NCBI RefSeq assembly: GCF_000969645.2
Contig: NZ_CP014222.1
Coordinates: 310,001 to 374,000, forward strand
DNA length: 64,000 nt
Source: Janthinobacterium sp. B9-8
Lineage (GTDB): Bacteria > Pseudomonadota > Gammaproteobacteria > Burkholderiales > Chitinibacteraceae
Direction: 5' to 3'
Part shown: in pieces, positions 36,631 through 45,614 of the stretch
How the letters are laid out: every line of letters begins with the position of its first letter
How positions within the stretch are numbered: the stretch's first letter is position 1
Notes under the pieces: model-generated
What the model was told of the DNA's origin: nothing
Seen by the model: the letters and a program-made list of their open reading frames with translations, nothing else
The model's database searches: none
Made by a program: the position numbers and the translations under genes

Positions 36631-39258
36631 TTGCGCAGTGAAATTCTTAAAAAGTTGAGGCATGTTTTGGAATTAGAAAAATTGAGATCGCGCGGGCGCG
36701 TGTCGCTTCAGTTTGCAGTTACTGCCACTTTTATCATTATGCTGGTGCTAACGCTGGGTGCGATTATCACTTTGCAAATGCGCAATCAATCCAAAATACT
36801 TAAAGATTTAAGCCGTAAAGTCATTTCTGCTGAAGTGGCTGCGGTGCGTAGCGATTTAAATGTTTTTCTGCGTGCGCCAGCACTTGCTAACCGGATGGTG
36901 GCCGTGTTGATGAGCGAGCAATACTCCCCTTTAGATAAGGATTTATCGCAGTTTGAAGTGCCCTTTGCCCATATTCTAGCTGAGGTTTTTCCTGATCAAA
37001 AACAACTGAGTTTGATTTCTTTTGGCTCTGTGCACGGTGAATATATTGCGATTAGCCGGGAAATTTTAACAAACCAGTTTTCTTTGCTGCTTAAAGATAA
37101 GCGAACTAATTCTTATTTAAATTTTTATAAAGGTTTGCAATCTTCTGATCCCATCTTAAATCAATTTTCTCATTATGATCCAAGACCCAGGCCTTGGTAT
37201 GCACCTGTCGCTAAAAGTAAAAAACCAGCGTGGACGGCTGCTTATCAAGATTATGATGCAGTGCAAGGTATTACGGTTTCTTTTAGTAGTCCGCTTTATG
37301 ATCGTGCAATGAATTTTATTGGCGTAGTGGCCAGTGATATCAAGCTGGATAATTTTGATGGCTATCTAAGAGCAAGCCCAAATCTGGGTAATGGCGCTAT
37401 TTATATAGTGGGAGATAATAATGAATTAATTTCTCACTCTAGCATTGAAGCACGATTGCCACGCGCTCCTTTATTAGTATTGCCAACTCAGGAAAGTGCA
37501 AAATTATTAAAGCCTGTAGATAGTGCGAATGACATGATTAAAAAAAGTGCAACGCTGTTGTTTGAAAAGAACATTGAAGATTTTGAATTTGATCTGAAGG
37601 GTGAAAAAATATATGGCCGTGTTTCTCCTGTAGCGGATAATAATGGACTAAATTGGCGTGTTGTTATCCTGATTCCAGAGCGTGATTTATTAGGTACCTT
37701 AAAAAAAGATATGCTGGTTACGCTGTTAATTGTGCTGAGTATCGGTTTATTTGCCGCTTTAGTGGCGTGGAAAATCATTGCTAGTATCACAAAGCCCATT
37801 TTGCTGGCTGCTGAAACTGCTAAATTACTGGCAAAACAGGAGTGGCAACCTGCAATTGCCGGTGGTTTACAGCTAAAAGAAACTAAATTACTGGCTAATG
37901 CTTTTGATGAAATGTCTAATGCATTGTCATGCTCGTTTGAGCAATTGAATTATCGTATCCGGCATGATCATATTACCGGCTTACTCAGCAGAGAGGGTTT
38001 GCTGGAAGAAATGCTGGAGATTGTTAAAAAATCACCCGAGATGTGCTGGGATGCTTTGTTCTTAATTGGCTTGGATAATTATCGCAGTATTCACGATAGT
38101 ATTGGTTATGAGCAGGGAGAGGAACTACTGTGTGCGATTGTAAACAACTTAAAACAGCATTTGCCGCAGCAAGCTTTATTTGCCAGAGTAGCAGAAACTG
38201 AATTTGTAATTTGTGTGCCTGTCGATTTTAATGTGGTTTGTCTGGATGATCTGATTAATAAATATCTGGATAGTTTTTCTCAGTCTTTTCATTTGCAATA
38301 TGATGAAGTTTTAATTACGGGCAGTCTGGGTGTGGTCTGTGCAAGCTTTAATCATATTGAGTTAATTGATAATTTAAGAAATGCCAGTATGGCTTTAAGT
38401 AAAGCAAAAGATAAGGGCCCGATTTCTTATGAGGTATTTCAGGGCAGTATGGCCGAGCAATCAACTCAGAAAATTCATTTAATCGCCGAGCTGAATGCCG
38501 CCATAGAGAAAAATGAATTTAGAGTATATTTTCAGCCGGTTGTTAGGTTAAGCGATAGTAAGGTGATTGGTGCAGAAGCACTGGTGCGCTGGCAAAGCGG
38601 CCAGCGTGGCTTGGTTGCCCCCGGCGTGTTTATCCCTTTGGCAGAAGAATCCGGCCTGATTTTACCGATAGGGCATTGGGTGCTGCGCGAATCATGCCGC
38701 CAAATTGCCGAGCGCTTAAAAAATGGCTGGGCAAGTGATTTTGATGTGCATGTGAATGTCTCGGTGCGGCAGTTGATTCAGTCTGATTTTTATCAAAAGC
38801 TGGAAGCCATTTTGCAGGAGTTTTCTTTATCTCCGCATAATCTGACTTTAGAAATTACTGAATCTATTCTGATTGAAGACAGCAATGTGATTGCTACATT
38901 AATTAGCCGGATTAGATTACTCGGCGTATCCATTGCGATTGATGATTTTGGTACGGGCTATTCATCGATGTCTTATTTGCATCAGTTTGCTTTTGATTGT
39001 TTAAAGATCGATCAATCATTTGTGAGCCGTTTTTTAGATAATCATAAGAGCGAAGCCATTGTTTCAGCCATTATTCGTCTGGCTGGTGGTTTTGATGTGC
39101 CTCTGGTGGCTGAAGGGGTAGAAACACTAGAGCAGGCGCGAAGGCTGCATGAGCTGGGCTGCCAGCGTGCCCAAGGCTATTACTTTGGGCGTCCTGCGCC
39201 TTTGGAAGAATGGCCAGAAGTGTGGTGTGGATCAGCCCCATCCGGGCCGCTTTCATAA
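36631..39258 (+). CDS. Membrane c-di-GMP protein: Cache sensor, HAMP, degenerate GGDEF, EAL
   Basis: An 875-residue sensor. TM1 is about residues 24-48, a periplasmic Cache/PAS-like domain follows (about 50-350, with PRPRPWYAPVAKSKKPAWTA), TM2 is about 358-382, then HAMP. The GGDEF domain (about 440-590) has AETEF instead of GGDEF and so should not make c-di-GMP. The EAL domain (about 610-860) keeps EALVRW, LEITES, IDDFGTGYSS, KIDQSFV and VAEGVET, so it is probably an active phosphodiesterase. The start is uncertain: TTG at 36631, or TTG at 36667 after GAGG. The last 79 bases overlap the convergent acetyltransferase gene. Confidence 0.88.
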   Translation: MRSEILKKLRHVLELEKLRSRGRVSLQFAVTATFIIMLVLTLGAIITLQMRNQSKILKDLSRKVISAEVAAVRSDLNVFLRAPALANRMVAVLMSEQYSPLDKDLSQFEVPFAHILAEVFPDQKQLSLISFGSVHGEYIAISREILTNQFSLLLKDKRTNSYLNFYKGLQSSDPILNQFSHYDPRPRPWYAPVAKSKKPAWTAAYQDYDAVQGITVSFSSPLYDRAMNFIGVVASDIKLDNFDGYLRASPNLGNGAIYIVGDNNELISHSSIEARLPRAPLLVLPTQESAKLLKPVDSANDMIKKSATLLFEKNIEDFEFDLKGEKIYGRVSPVADNNGLNWRVVILIPERDLLGTLKKDMLVTLLIVLSIGLFAALVAWKIIASITKPILLAAETAKLLAKQEWQPAIAGGLQLKETKLLANAFDEMSNALSCSFEQLNYRIRHDHITGLLSREGLLEEMLEIVKKSPEMCWDALFLIGLDNYRSIHDSIGYEQGEELLCAIVNNLKQHLPQQALFARVAETEFVICVPVDFNVVCLDDLINKYLDSFSQSFHLQYDEVLITGSLGVVCASFNHIELIDNLRNASMALSKAKDKGPISYEVFQGSMAEQSTQKIHLIAELNAAIEKNEFRVYFQPVVRLSDSKVIGAEALVRWQSGQRGLVAPGVFIPLAEESGLILPIGHWVLRESCRQIAERLKNGWASDFDVHVNVSVRQLIQSDFYQKLEAILQEFSLSPHNLTLEITESILIEDSNVIATLISRIRLLGVSIAIDDFGTGYSSMSYLHQFAFDCLKIDQSFVSRFLDNHKSEAIVSAIIRLAGGFDVPLVAEGVETLEQARRLHELGCQRAQGYYFGRPAPLEEWPEVWCGSAPSGPLS

Positions 39259-39785
39259 GTCTTGCGAGACATGGCGTTTTCATCGGCTTCGGAGTTTAGC
39301 ATCAGTAATTCAGTCGCAGATGCCTGCACAAAGCCCAGCCTATCTAGTAGCTTTTTAGAGCGAAAATTGCTTTGTTTTAAAACAGCAAAATATTGAGTGA
39401 TGTTGTAGTACTGGGCTAATTCTTGCAATACACAGCTGACCGCTTCCCGCGCAATGCCCTTGCCCCAATGCTGACTGGATAATTCATAAGCAATCAGGGC
39501 GTGCTGATCGGTGATGGTGGCTTGTACATAGCCGGCTAGTTGCTGGGACGCCGATCGCCTGATAACCCAATTAAACCATTGCTCCGATTCATAGGGGCAA
39601 GCTCTGGCTTCTAGCCTGCTAAAGCGGGCGTGCAGCCAATCTGCAGAAATGGGTGGCGCGTTTTCAAATTCATAAATGGCCGGATCACTCAGTACTACAA
39701 ACATCGCAGCCGCATGGTCGGCAGTTTGTGGCTCTAAAATAAGATCCGACGTATTGAGTGTTCGCACGCTTTGGACTTGGTTCAT
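39180..39785 (-). CDS. GNAT-family N-acetyltransferase (RimJ/RimL-like)
   Basis: A 201-residue GNAT. It has the N-terminal LILEPQTADHAAAMF, a central acetyl-CoA loop YELSSQHWGKGIAREAVS and RSKKLLDRLGFVQAS, as in RimJ-type ribosomal or antibiotic acetyltransferases. The C-terminal 25 residues (hydrophilic, after about 175) extend past the GNAT fold and are encoded antisense to the 3' end of the EAL gene. Its first 23 residues are nearly repeated at the start of the HINT protein upstream. Acceptor unknown. Confidence 0.88.
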   Translation of the reverse strand: MNQVQSVRTLNTSDLILEPQTADHAAAMFVVLSDPAIYEFENAPPISADWLHARFSRLEARACPYESEQWFNWVIRRSASQQLAGYVQATITDQHALIAYELSSQHWGKGIAREAVSCVLQELAQYYNITQYFAVLKQSNFRSKKLLDRLGFVQASATELLMLNSEADENAMSRKTYESGPDGADPHHTSGHSSKGAGRPK

Positions 39786-40022
39786 ATTGATTTTCTGCTA
39801 CAAAACATCGTCATTTCCGTGTGCCTTTGGCGGGAATCCAGTTACGCTGCTGGACCCCCGATAAAAACACTAGTGGATGACGGTTTTGCGTTGATCAGTT
39901 GTTAGGGATTTATTTCGAGCGATATTTTTGGAAATACCTTTTTTAACAGGGCATATTGCAATTTGTTTCATCGGAAATTTTGACGTACTGCCCCGCATGC
40001 AATCTCTCTAGTCCTTAGTCAT

Positions 40023-40883
40023 TCAATTGCTAACCCAAACGCCTTGCTGACCAACATAATAGGTGTGGCAATCTTCTACTTCCAGATTGTAAACGCGAGA
40101 TTTAAATGCGCGATCCCCTTCGTCATAAATAATGGACAGCATTGCTTTATGGTCAAAAACCTTGCAATCAAAATCTCCAGGGTAGGAATAGGGTACAGCA
40201 ACGTCACGCTCACAACGATATGGATATGCCCAGAGATCACTGCCTGCGTCGAAAGTGACAATATGCGCTTCACTCTCGTTGTCTGGCATGCCCAGAATAT
40301 CAGTTCGCACCCAGCCCATACCTGCCACTGGTGTGCGCCAAACCGGCCACACTTGCTGCACGATGGCGACACCCCCATCAGCCAACTGCAATTGCTGATC
40401 TGCACTCAATTCTTCCGCCGCAGTCCATCCTTCGCCATCCACCCAGAATGGGTGGTTCGCCGTGGCATACAAATGGTGGATCGGCTGATCGCGTTTCAAA
40501 TGATCTTCTGCCGCCAGCGTATATTTAACGACCCAGATTTCTTTGTCGTCGTAAGTGAAAGTATTGACAACTTGTTTGCAGACCCGCTCACCGCCACCTT
40601 CCGGCTGCGATAACACGCGATCGCCAATCCGGATTTTTTCAATGGGTTTCAGCCCCTGATCGGTATGCACCAGTGTCCCGGCAATAAAGCAGCCACCCAC
40701 TTGCTTTGGGAAATGCTTGCCTTTTTTATGCCAATTAAATAGCCCGCAACGACCGGTAAGCGGCTTCTGATATTCAATTTCTTTGTGCATGGCATCTGTA
40801 TCACTATGAGTGGCAAACATTACATCGGCATGGCCGGCCGTTTGCGGTTCTAAAATCAGATTGGTGGTGCTAAGCGCTCTCAT
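40023..40883 (-). CDS. HINT (intein-like) domain protein fused to acetyltransferase fragments
   Basis: A 286-residue protein from ATG 40883 (a TTG three codons upstream is possible). Numbering below is from the TTG. Residues 4-26 resemble the N-terminus of the downstream GNAT; 27-60 resemble two parts of the upstream GNAT (SDTDAMH; then EIEYQKPLTGRCGLFNWHKKGKH). From C68 onward is a polymorphic-toxin-type HINT domain: CFIAGTLVHTDQGLKPIEKI, block B TANHPFWV with H147, and the end NLEVEDCHTYYVGQQGVW then VSN and stop. The nucleophile Cys, the TxxH and the terminal Asn are present; the penultimate His is Ser. Nothing follows the Asn. It starts 2 bases after the upstream GNAT stop, so is coupled to it. 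Confidence 0.85.
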   Translation of the reverse strand: MRALSTTNLILEPQTAGHADVMFATHSDTDAMHKEIEYQKPLTGRCGLFNWHKKGKHFPKQVGGCFIAGTLVHTDQGLKPIEKIRIGDRVLSQPEGGGERVCKQVVNTFTYDDKEIWVVKYTLAAEDHLKRDQPIHHLYATANHPFWVDGEGWTAAEELSADQQLQLADGGVAIVQQVWPVWRTPVAGMGWVRTDILGMPDNESEAHIVTFDAGSDLWAYPYRCERDVAVPYSYPGDFDCKVFDHKAMLSIIYDEGDRAFKSRVYNLEVEDCHTYYVGQQGVWVSN

Positions 40884-40885
40884 GC

Positions 40886-41455
40886 TTACCAATCTCTTTT
40901 CAGTAGCGCATATTGCAATAAATCGTGATGCTGCCCATGCCAGAATCCTGCTTCCTTAAAGCAGCCTTCTTGCACAAAACCAAGCGATTCTAGAGATTTA
41001 ATCGACGCGATATTTTGCGGATGCACCTGAGCCTGAATGCGATTAAGCACCATATGCTCAAAGCCCCAAGCAATGATCGCCAGCAAAGCTTCGCGCATTA
41101 AACCTTGCCCCCAATGGCCCTGCGCTAGCTCGTAGCCGATATGGCAATGTTTGCCATTTTTATCCCATTTAAATAGTCCGCAACTGCCAACGATTTGCCC
41201 CTGATATTCAATTCCCCAGCGCGTGCCGGGGTTGGGCATGGTGCGCCAGTGGGTAAAAATATCGATCAACTGGCTTGCTGCTGCTAGATTGGGCATGACA
41301 TCACAGCCAAACCAGCGCATGGCTTCTGCATCACCATGAATGGCAAAGATCGCGGCTGCATCGTCTGCAACAAGCTCTCTTAGGGCTAAGCGCGGTGTTT
41401 GAATGAGGGGGAAGGGGAAGTGAGTACGATCAGGCAATGAGCAATCCCGCCGCAT
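40886..41455 (-). CDS. GNAT-family N-acetyltransferase (RimJ-like)
   Basis: A 189-residue GNAT with PRLALRELVADDAAAIFAIHG, IVGSCGLFKWDKNGKHCHIGYEL, the acetyl-CoA loop GHWGQGLMREAL and NIASIKSLESLGFVQEG. This is the RimJ/RimL style that acetylates N-terminal amines or small amines. Its first 26 bases overlap the 3' end of the preceding 84-residue gene, and the HINT gene follows after 2 bases, so these form one transcript with the flavodoxin-like gene. Confidence 0.92.
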   Translation of the reverse strand: MRRDCSLPDRTHFPFPLIQTPRLALRELVADDAAAIFAIHGDAEAMRWFGCDVMPNLAAASQLIDIFTHWRTMPNPGTRWGIEYQGQIVGSCGLFKWDKNGKHCHIGYELAQGHWGQGLMREALLAIIAWGFEHMVLNRIQAQVHPQNIASIKSLESLGFVQEGCFKEAGFWHGQHHDLLQYALLKRDW

Positions 41456-41684
41456 TCAGCCTTTGCGCAATCGAATCCAGATCGCCTTCATATTCCCAAT
41501 ACATCACCCGGCCATGCGATGAGCTGACCAGCAGATATTTTTCGGTAACAGATTGAATTCGCTCGATGGCGATTAGTTTTTCGAAGAATGGCTCGTCATG
41601 GAATTCTTCGACGATTTCTTGATTCTCAGCCGTATAGCCATGAACCAGCATGGCGGTGCGAACGCGCAGGGCGATGTATTTCAT
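41430..41684 (-). CDS. Conserved-looking small protein of unknown function
   Basis: An 84-residue soluble acidic protein. It starts at an ATG that overlaps the flavodoxin stop by four bases, and its end overlaps the GNAT gene by 26 bases, which argues that it is real. I do not recognise the family. The predicted layout is beta-strand rich, with RIQSVTEKYLLVSSSHGRVM in the centre. Confidence 0.7.
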   Translation of the reverse strand: MKYIALRVRTAMLVHGYTAENQEIVEEFHDEPFFEKLIAIERIQSVTEKYLLVSSSHGRVMYWEYEGDLDSIAQRLNAAGLLIA

Positions 41685-42262
41685 GGGGTGTCCTTGGTGA
41701 TTGATGTGTTGCTCATTTTCAGAGCAATTTGTGCGACACGCTTGCCCAAATAATGTGCCGTTATTAAATCGATGGAGTTAACTTGCCCGTCGCTGCTTTG
41801 TGCCGCTACGCCTAGCTGCGTGCCCAGTCGATTACGGCCTTGCTCATCATAGCCGCCTGGAATATCTAAGCCACACCAGAGCATGCCGTGCTGGGCGGCG
41901 AGTACGCTAAAAGAGAGCAGGGTATTAAACTGATCACCGTTTAAATTACTGCCAATGGTAAAGCCGGCGGCGATTTTATTTGCCCAAGTGCGCTGGCTCC
42001 AACGCTCCCCCGATGCATCCGCAAACGCTTTAAATTGCGCCGAAGGCCCACCCATATAGGTTGGGCTGCCAAAGATAATCGCATCTGCTTGGTCGAGCTG
42101 CGCCCAGATCGCTTCGTCAATAAAACGCCCAGCAATGATTTCTGCCCCGCTGATGCGGTAAATCGATGGCGTGGCTAGCTCCTGAGCACCGGCAAAAATG
42201 GCTTCGGCCAATTGAGCAGTGGTGCCGCTTGCTGAGTGGTAAATGATGACGATGGATGGCAT
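41681..42262 (-). CDS. Flavodoxin-fold NAD(P)H reductase-like protein (WrbA group)
   Basis: A 193-residue protein from the ATG at 42262; the frame extends upstream to 42343 but that stretch is repeat DNA. The FMN phosphate loop is IIYHSASGTTAQLAEAI, and AIIFGSPTYMGGPSAQFKAFAD and GFTIGSNLNGDQFNTL match the WrbA/flavodoxin family. Likely a quinone or flavin reductase in the cytosol. It heads a four-gene transcript with the 84-residue protein, a GNAT and the HINT protein. Confidence 0.88.
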   Translation of the reverse strand: MPSIVIIYHSASGTTAQLAEAIFAGAQELATPSIYRISGAEIIAGRFIDEAIWAQLDQADAIIFGSPTYMGGPSAQFKAFADASGERWSQRTWANKIAAGFTIGSNLNGDQFNTLLSFSVLAAQHGMLWCGLDIPGGYDEQGRNRLGTQLGVAAQSSDGQVNSIDLITAHYLGKRVAQIALKMSNTSITKDTP

Positions 42263-42317
42263 GAGTTTGCGCCTGTGATTTGCTAGAGTTACGGCTGACG
42301 CTAAGTGGGCAAAATCT

Positions 42318-42424
42318 CGGACCACAGAGAACACAGAGAGCACAGAGTTTCACCCAGGAAATGATAGATTTAATGGTTTTCTCTGTGACCTCTGTGTCCT
42401 CGTTTTACTCTGTGGTTCAAGGTT
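42318..42424. repeat. CACAGAG palindromic repeat element
   Basis: The left arm has ACCACAGAGAACACAGAGAG and GCACAGAGTTTCA; the right arm has TTCTCTGTGACCTCTGTGTC and ACTCTGTGGTTCAAGG. The arms are roughly inverted copies. It lies between the flavodoxin gene and the end of the RND operon. Confidence 0.75.
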
Positions 42425-42446
42425 TAGCTCCTTAACAAGGCAGGAC

Positions 42447-45400
42447 TTAGCTTTCTGCCGAGCTCGCTCCTACCTTGCCCTTCCTATGCTTGCTAAGCCA
42501 CTGCACAAAATCATCCACAAAGGTAAACACCACCGGCACGACTAAAAGACTGAGCAGGGTGGAGGTGATCAGCCCGCCGATCACGGCAATCGCCATCGGT
42601 GATCTAAAGCTGGGGTCGATGCCGATACCCAGTGCAATGGGCAACATGCCTGCGCCCATGGCGATGGTGGTCATCACGATGGGGCGGGCGCGTTTTAGGC
42701 CGGCGTCCATTAGCGCGTCAAAGCGGCTCATGCCATCCCGACGGGCAACAATGGCGTATTCGACCAGCAAAATGGAGTTTTTGGTGGCGATGCCCATGAG
42801 CATAATCAGGCCGATTAGCGTAGGCATAGAGAATGAGCTTTGGGCAATGAGCAGTGCCAAAAATGCACCACCAATGGATAAAGGTAAGGCGGCCAGAATG
42901 GTGACGGGCTGCATAAAGTCTTTAAACAGCAGCACCAGCACCATGTAAATGCACAACACGCCGGTCAGCATGGCGATACCAAAGCTGGCAAAGAGTTTTT
43001 TCATCTCTTCTGCATCACCAAAGGCAGCGCGCTCCACGCCCTTAGGCAATTGCAGCAGGCTAGGTAATTGATCGACTTCAGCACTGACTTCGCCAAGCGA
43101 GCGGCCATTGAGCTCGATATCAAAAATCACATTTCTGGCTCTGTCGTAGCGATCAATCTGGCTAGGGCCTGAAGATAACGCTACGCTGGCCACTTCGCCA
43201 AGCATTACGTCGCCATTTTTACCAAGCACTTTAAGTTGCTTGATTTGCTCCAAATCTTTGCGCGTGCTGTCGGGCAGGCGTACCACGATGGGGATTTGCC
43301 GCTCGGGCAGATTCAGCTTGGCGACGGAGGTATCAAAATCGCCGACGGTAGAGATACGGGTTGTGTCCGAGATACTGGCAATGCTGACGCCTAAATCGGC
43401 CGCGCGGGCCAGATCGGGGCGGATGGTGACTTCGGGCCGCACCAGACTTGCGCTTGAGGTAACGGCTCCCACGCCTTGCAAGGTGCGCATATCGCGTTCC
43501 ACATTCTGCGCCGTAGCGACCAAGGTGGCCGGGTCGTCCCCTCTTAAAATGAGCTGGAATTTTTCCCCTGATCCGCCAAGGCCTACGCTCACACGCACAC
43601 CTGGAATATCTTTGAGTAAGTCACGTAAACGTGATTCGATTTCTATTTTCTTATCACGGGCCGTGCGCTCGCTTAAGGTAAGGGTGAGGTTGGCCTTGTT
43701 CACCTCGGTGACGCCGCCTGCTGCCATCGGATCTGCTCCCGCACCCCCGCCGCCAATGGCGGTATAGACGCGCGTCACTGATTTTTCGCTAGCTAGCAAG
43801 AGGCGAGCACGTTCCGCCACGCTGCTGGTTTCTTCCAGCGTAGTACCGGGCGGCAATTCAATTTTGACCAGCGTTTGCGAGCGGTCATCTGGCGGAATAA
43901 AGCCGGTAGGCAGCAGCGGCACCAGCATCAGCGAGCCAATAAAAAACAGCAGCGAGAACAAGGCGGTGAGCTTGCGATGCTCCAGACACCAGTGCGCCAG
44001 TTTTAAGTAGGCCAGCATAATGCGGCCTTCTTTATGTTCATGCGTGATGGGTTTTAGAATATAAGCCGCCATCATCGGCGTGAGTAAACGGGCCACAATC
44101 AGGGAAGCCATCACGGCCAGCGCCGCTGTCCAGCCAAATTGCTTAAAGAATTTACCTGGAATCCCGGCCATAAACGCGGTAGGCAAAAACACGGCAATCA
44201 GGGCAAAGGTGGTAGCAACGACTGCAAGGCCAATCTCATCCGCGGCTTCCATCGCAGCCTGATAAGGCGATTTGCCCATGCGTAAATGGCGGACGATGTT
44301 TTCAATTTCTACAATCGCGTCATCGACCAAAATCCCTACCACAAGGGCCAAGGAAAGCAGCGTGACAGTATTTAAGCTGAATCCTAAATAAGCCATGCCA
44401 ATAAATGCCGGCAAGATAGACAGCGGCAAGGCGGCGGCAGAAACTAAGGTGGCGCGCCAATCGCGTAAAAACCACCACACCACCAGCACCGCGAGCAGGG
44501 CACCTTCCCATAGCAGGGTCATCGATCCATCAAAAGATTCTTGCACGGGCTCGGCCATGTCATAGGCTGCGGTGATGGTGAGCCCCGCGTTGGCCGCCTT
44601 GATTTTTTCCAGCGCAGTGTGGATGCCTGCGGCAACTTCGATTTCACTTGCGCCGCGCGAACGGCTGATTTCAAAGCCCACCACCGGCTTGCCATCCAAG
44701 AGGGCAATCGAGCGGCGCTCGGCTGTGGTGTCGGTAATGGTGGCCACTTGATCAAGGCGAATGCTGCGACCATCGTTCAGTGGCAGCGTCATCTGGCCTA
44801 GCTCGCCTGCACTTTGTACGGTAGAGATGGTGCGAATGGCTTGCTCGCTACCGATTAAATCACTGCGCCCCCCCGATGAATCACGCTGGGTTTGCGCGAG
44901 GCTACGGGAAACATCGGCAGCGCTCACCCCTAAGGCGGCGAGGCGTGCTGGGTCGATTTCTACGCGTACTTCTCGGCTAATCCCGCCCACACGGGCAAAC
45001 TTACCTACGCCAGAAACTGCGCGAACTTCCTTGCTGATTTTATTATCCACCAGCCAGGAAAGAGCTTCTTCCCCTAAGGTATTGGATGCCACAGTAAAGA
45101 CTAAAAATGGCACACCCGAGAATTCCACCTTGCCAATCACGGGGTCTTTCAGATCGCTAGGCAGATCACCCCGCACGCCGCTGATGGCATTGCGTACATC
45201 GTCTACCGCTTCGTTGACGGGTTTTTCCAGCACAAATTCAACCGTCAGCATCACGCTACCGTCTTGAATCTTGCTGTAAACGTGCTTCACCCCCTGCAAG
45301 GCGGATACTGAGTTTTCAAGCTTTCTGGCGACTTCGCTTTCCAGCTGGGCTGGTGCAGCCCCAGGCTGAATGGCCGTTACCGTCACCATCGGCAGCTCAA

Positions 45401-45518
45401 TATCAGGGAAGTCTTGCACCTTCATACTCTGGAAAGACAGCACACCGGCCAGAGACAGCAAGACAAATAACATAATGGCCGGGATGGGGTTTCTGATCGA
45501 CCAAGCAGAAAAATTCAT
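42447..45518 (-). CDS. RND efflux pump inner-membrane permease (AcrB/MexB-type)
   Basis: A 1023-residue RND transporter with the usual 12 transmembrane segments and two large periplasmic loops. It begins NFSAWSIRNPIPAIMLFVLL and has the proton-relay aspartates in TM4, LALVVGILVDDAIVEIENI, followed by FLPTAFMAGIPGKFFKQFGW. The C-terminal half has the duplicated GIATKNSILLVEYA. It is the last gene of an outer membrane factor/adaptor/permease operon and drives export of organic compounds by proton exchange. Substrates cannot be inferred; no regulator lies adjacent. Confidence 0.95.
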   Translation of the reverse strand: MNFSAWSIRNPIPAIMLFVLLSLAGVLSFQSMKVQDFPDIELPMVTVTAIQPGAAPAQLESEVARKLENSVSALQGVKHVYSKIQDGSVMLTVEFVLEKPVNEAVDDVRNAISGVRGDLPSDLKDPVIGKVEFSGVPFLVFTVASNTLGEEALSWLVDNKISKEVRAVSGVGKFARVGGISREVRVEIDPARLAALGVSAADVSRSLAQTQRDSSGGRSDLIGSEQAIRTISTVQSAGELGQMTLPLNDGRSIRLDQVATITDTTAERRSIALLDGKPVVGFEISRSRGASEIEVAAGIHTALEKIKAANAGLTITAAYDMAEPVQESFDGSMTLLWEGALLAVLVVWWFLRDWRATLVSAAALPLSILPAFIGMAYLGFSLNTVTLLSLALVVGILVDDAIVEIENIVRHLRMGKSPYQAAMEAADEIGLAVVATTFALIAVFLPTAFMAGIPGKFFKQFGWTAALAVMASLIVARLLTPMMAAYILKPITHEHKEGRIMLAYLKLAHWCLEHRKLTALFSLLFFIGSLMLVPLLPTGFIPPDDRSQTLVKIELPPGTTLEETSSVAERARLLLASEKSVTRVYTAIGGGGAGADPMAAGGVTEVNKANLTLTLSERTARDKKIEIESRLRDLLKDIPGVRVSVGLGGSGEKFQLILRGDDPATLVATAQNVERDMRTLQGVGAVTSSASLVRPEVTIRPDLARAADLGVSIASISDTTRISTVGDFDTSVAKLNLPERQIPIVVRLPDSTRKDLEQIKQLKVLGKNGDVMLGEVASVALSSGPSQIDRYDRARNVIFDIELNGRSLGEVSAEVDQLPSLLQLPKGVERAAFGDAEEMKKLFASFGIAMLTGVLCIYMVLVLLFKDFMQPVTILAALPLSIGGAFLALLIAQSSFSMPTLIGLIMLMGIATKNSILLVEYAIVARRDGMSRFDALMDAGLKRARPIVMTTIAMGAGMLPIALGIGIDPSFRSPMAIAVIGGLITSTLLSLLVVPVVFTFVDDFVQWLSKHRKGKVGASSAES

Positions 45519-45538
45519 TACTTATCCTTAAGGGCTTT

Positions 45539-45608
45539 GTAGGGCGGGTGAAACCCGCCGTTTTCCTATCATTCCATGGCAAAGTCCGGCGGGTTTCATC
45601 CGCCCTAC
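45539..45608. repeat. GTAGGGCGGGTGAAACCCGC inverted repeat in the RND operon
   Basis: It begins GTAGGGCGGGTGAAACCCGC and ends GCGGGTTTCATCCGCCCTAC, with about 30 bases in the loop. It fills the 96-base gap between adaptor and permease genes. Confidence 0.85.
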
Positions 45609-45614
45609 GTTTTC

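Noticed and set aside
42263..42343. Upstream extension of the flavodoxin-like frame (27 codons)
   Set aside because: The extension comes from a CACAGAG repeat; the family begins at MPSIVIIYHSASG.
42318..42424. Regularly spaced CACAGAG units considered as a CRISPR-like array
   Set aside because: The units are 7-10 bases with no unique spacers of constant length and form inverted arms, so this is a palindromic repeat element.
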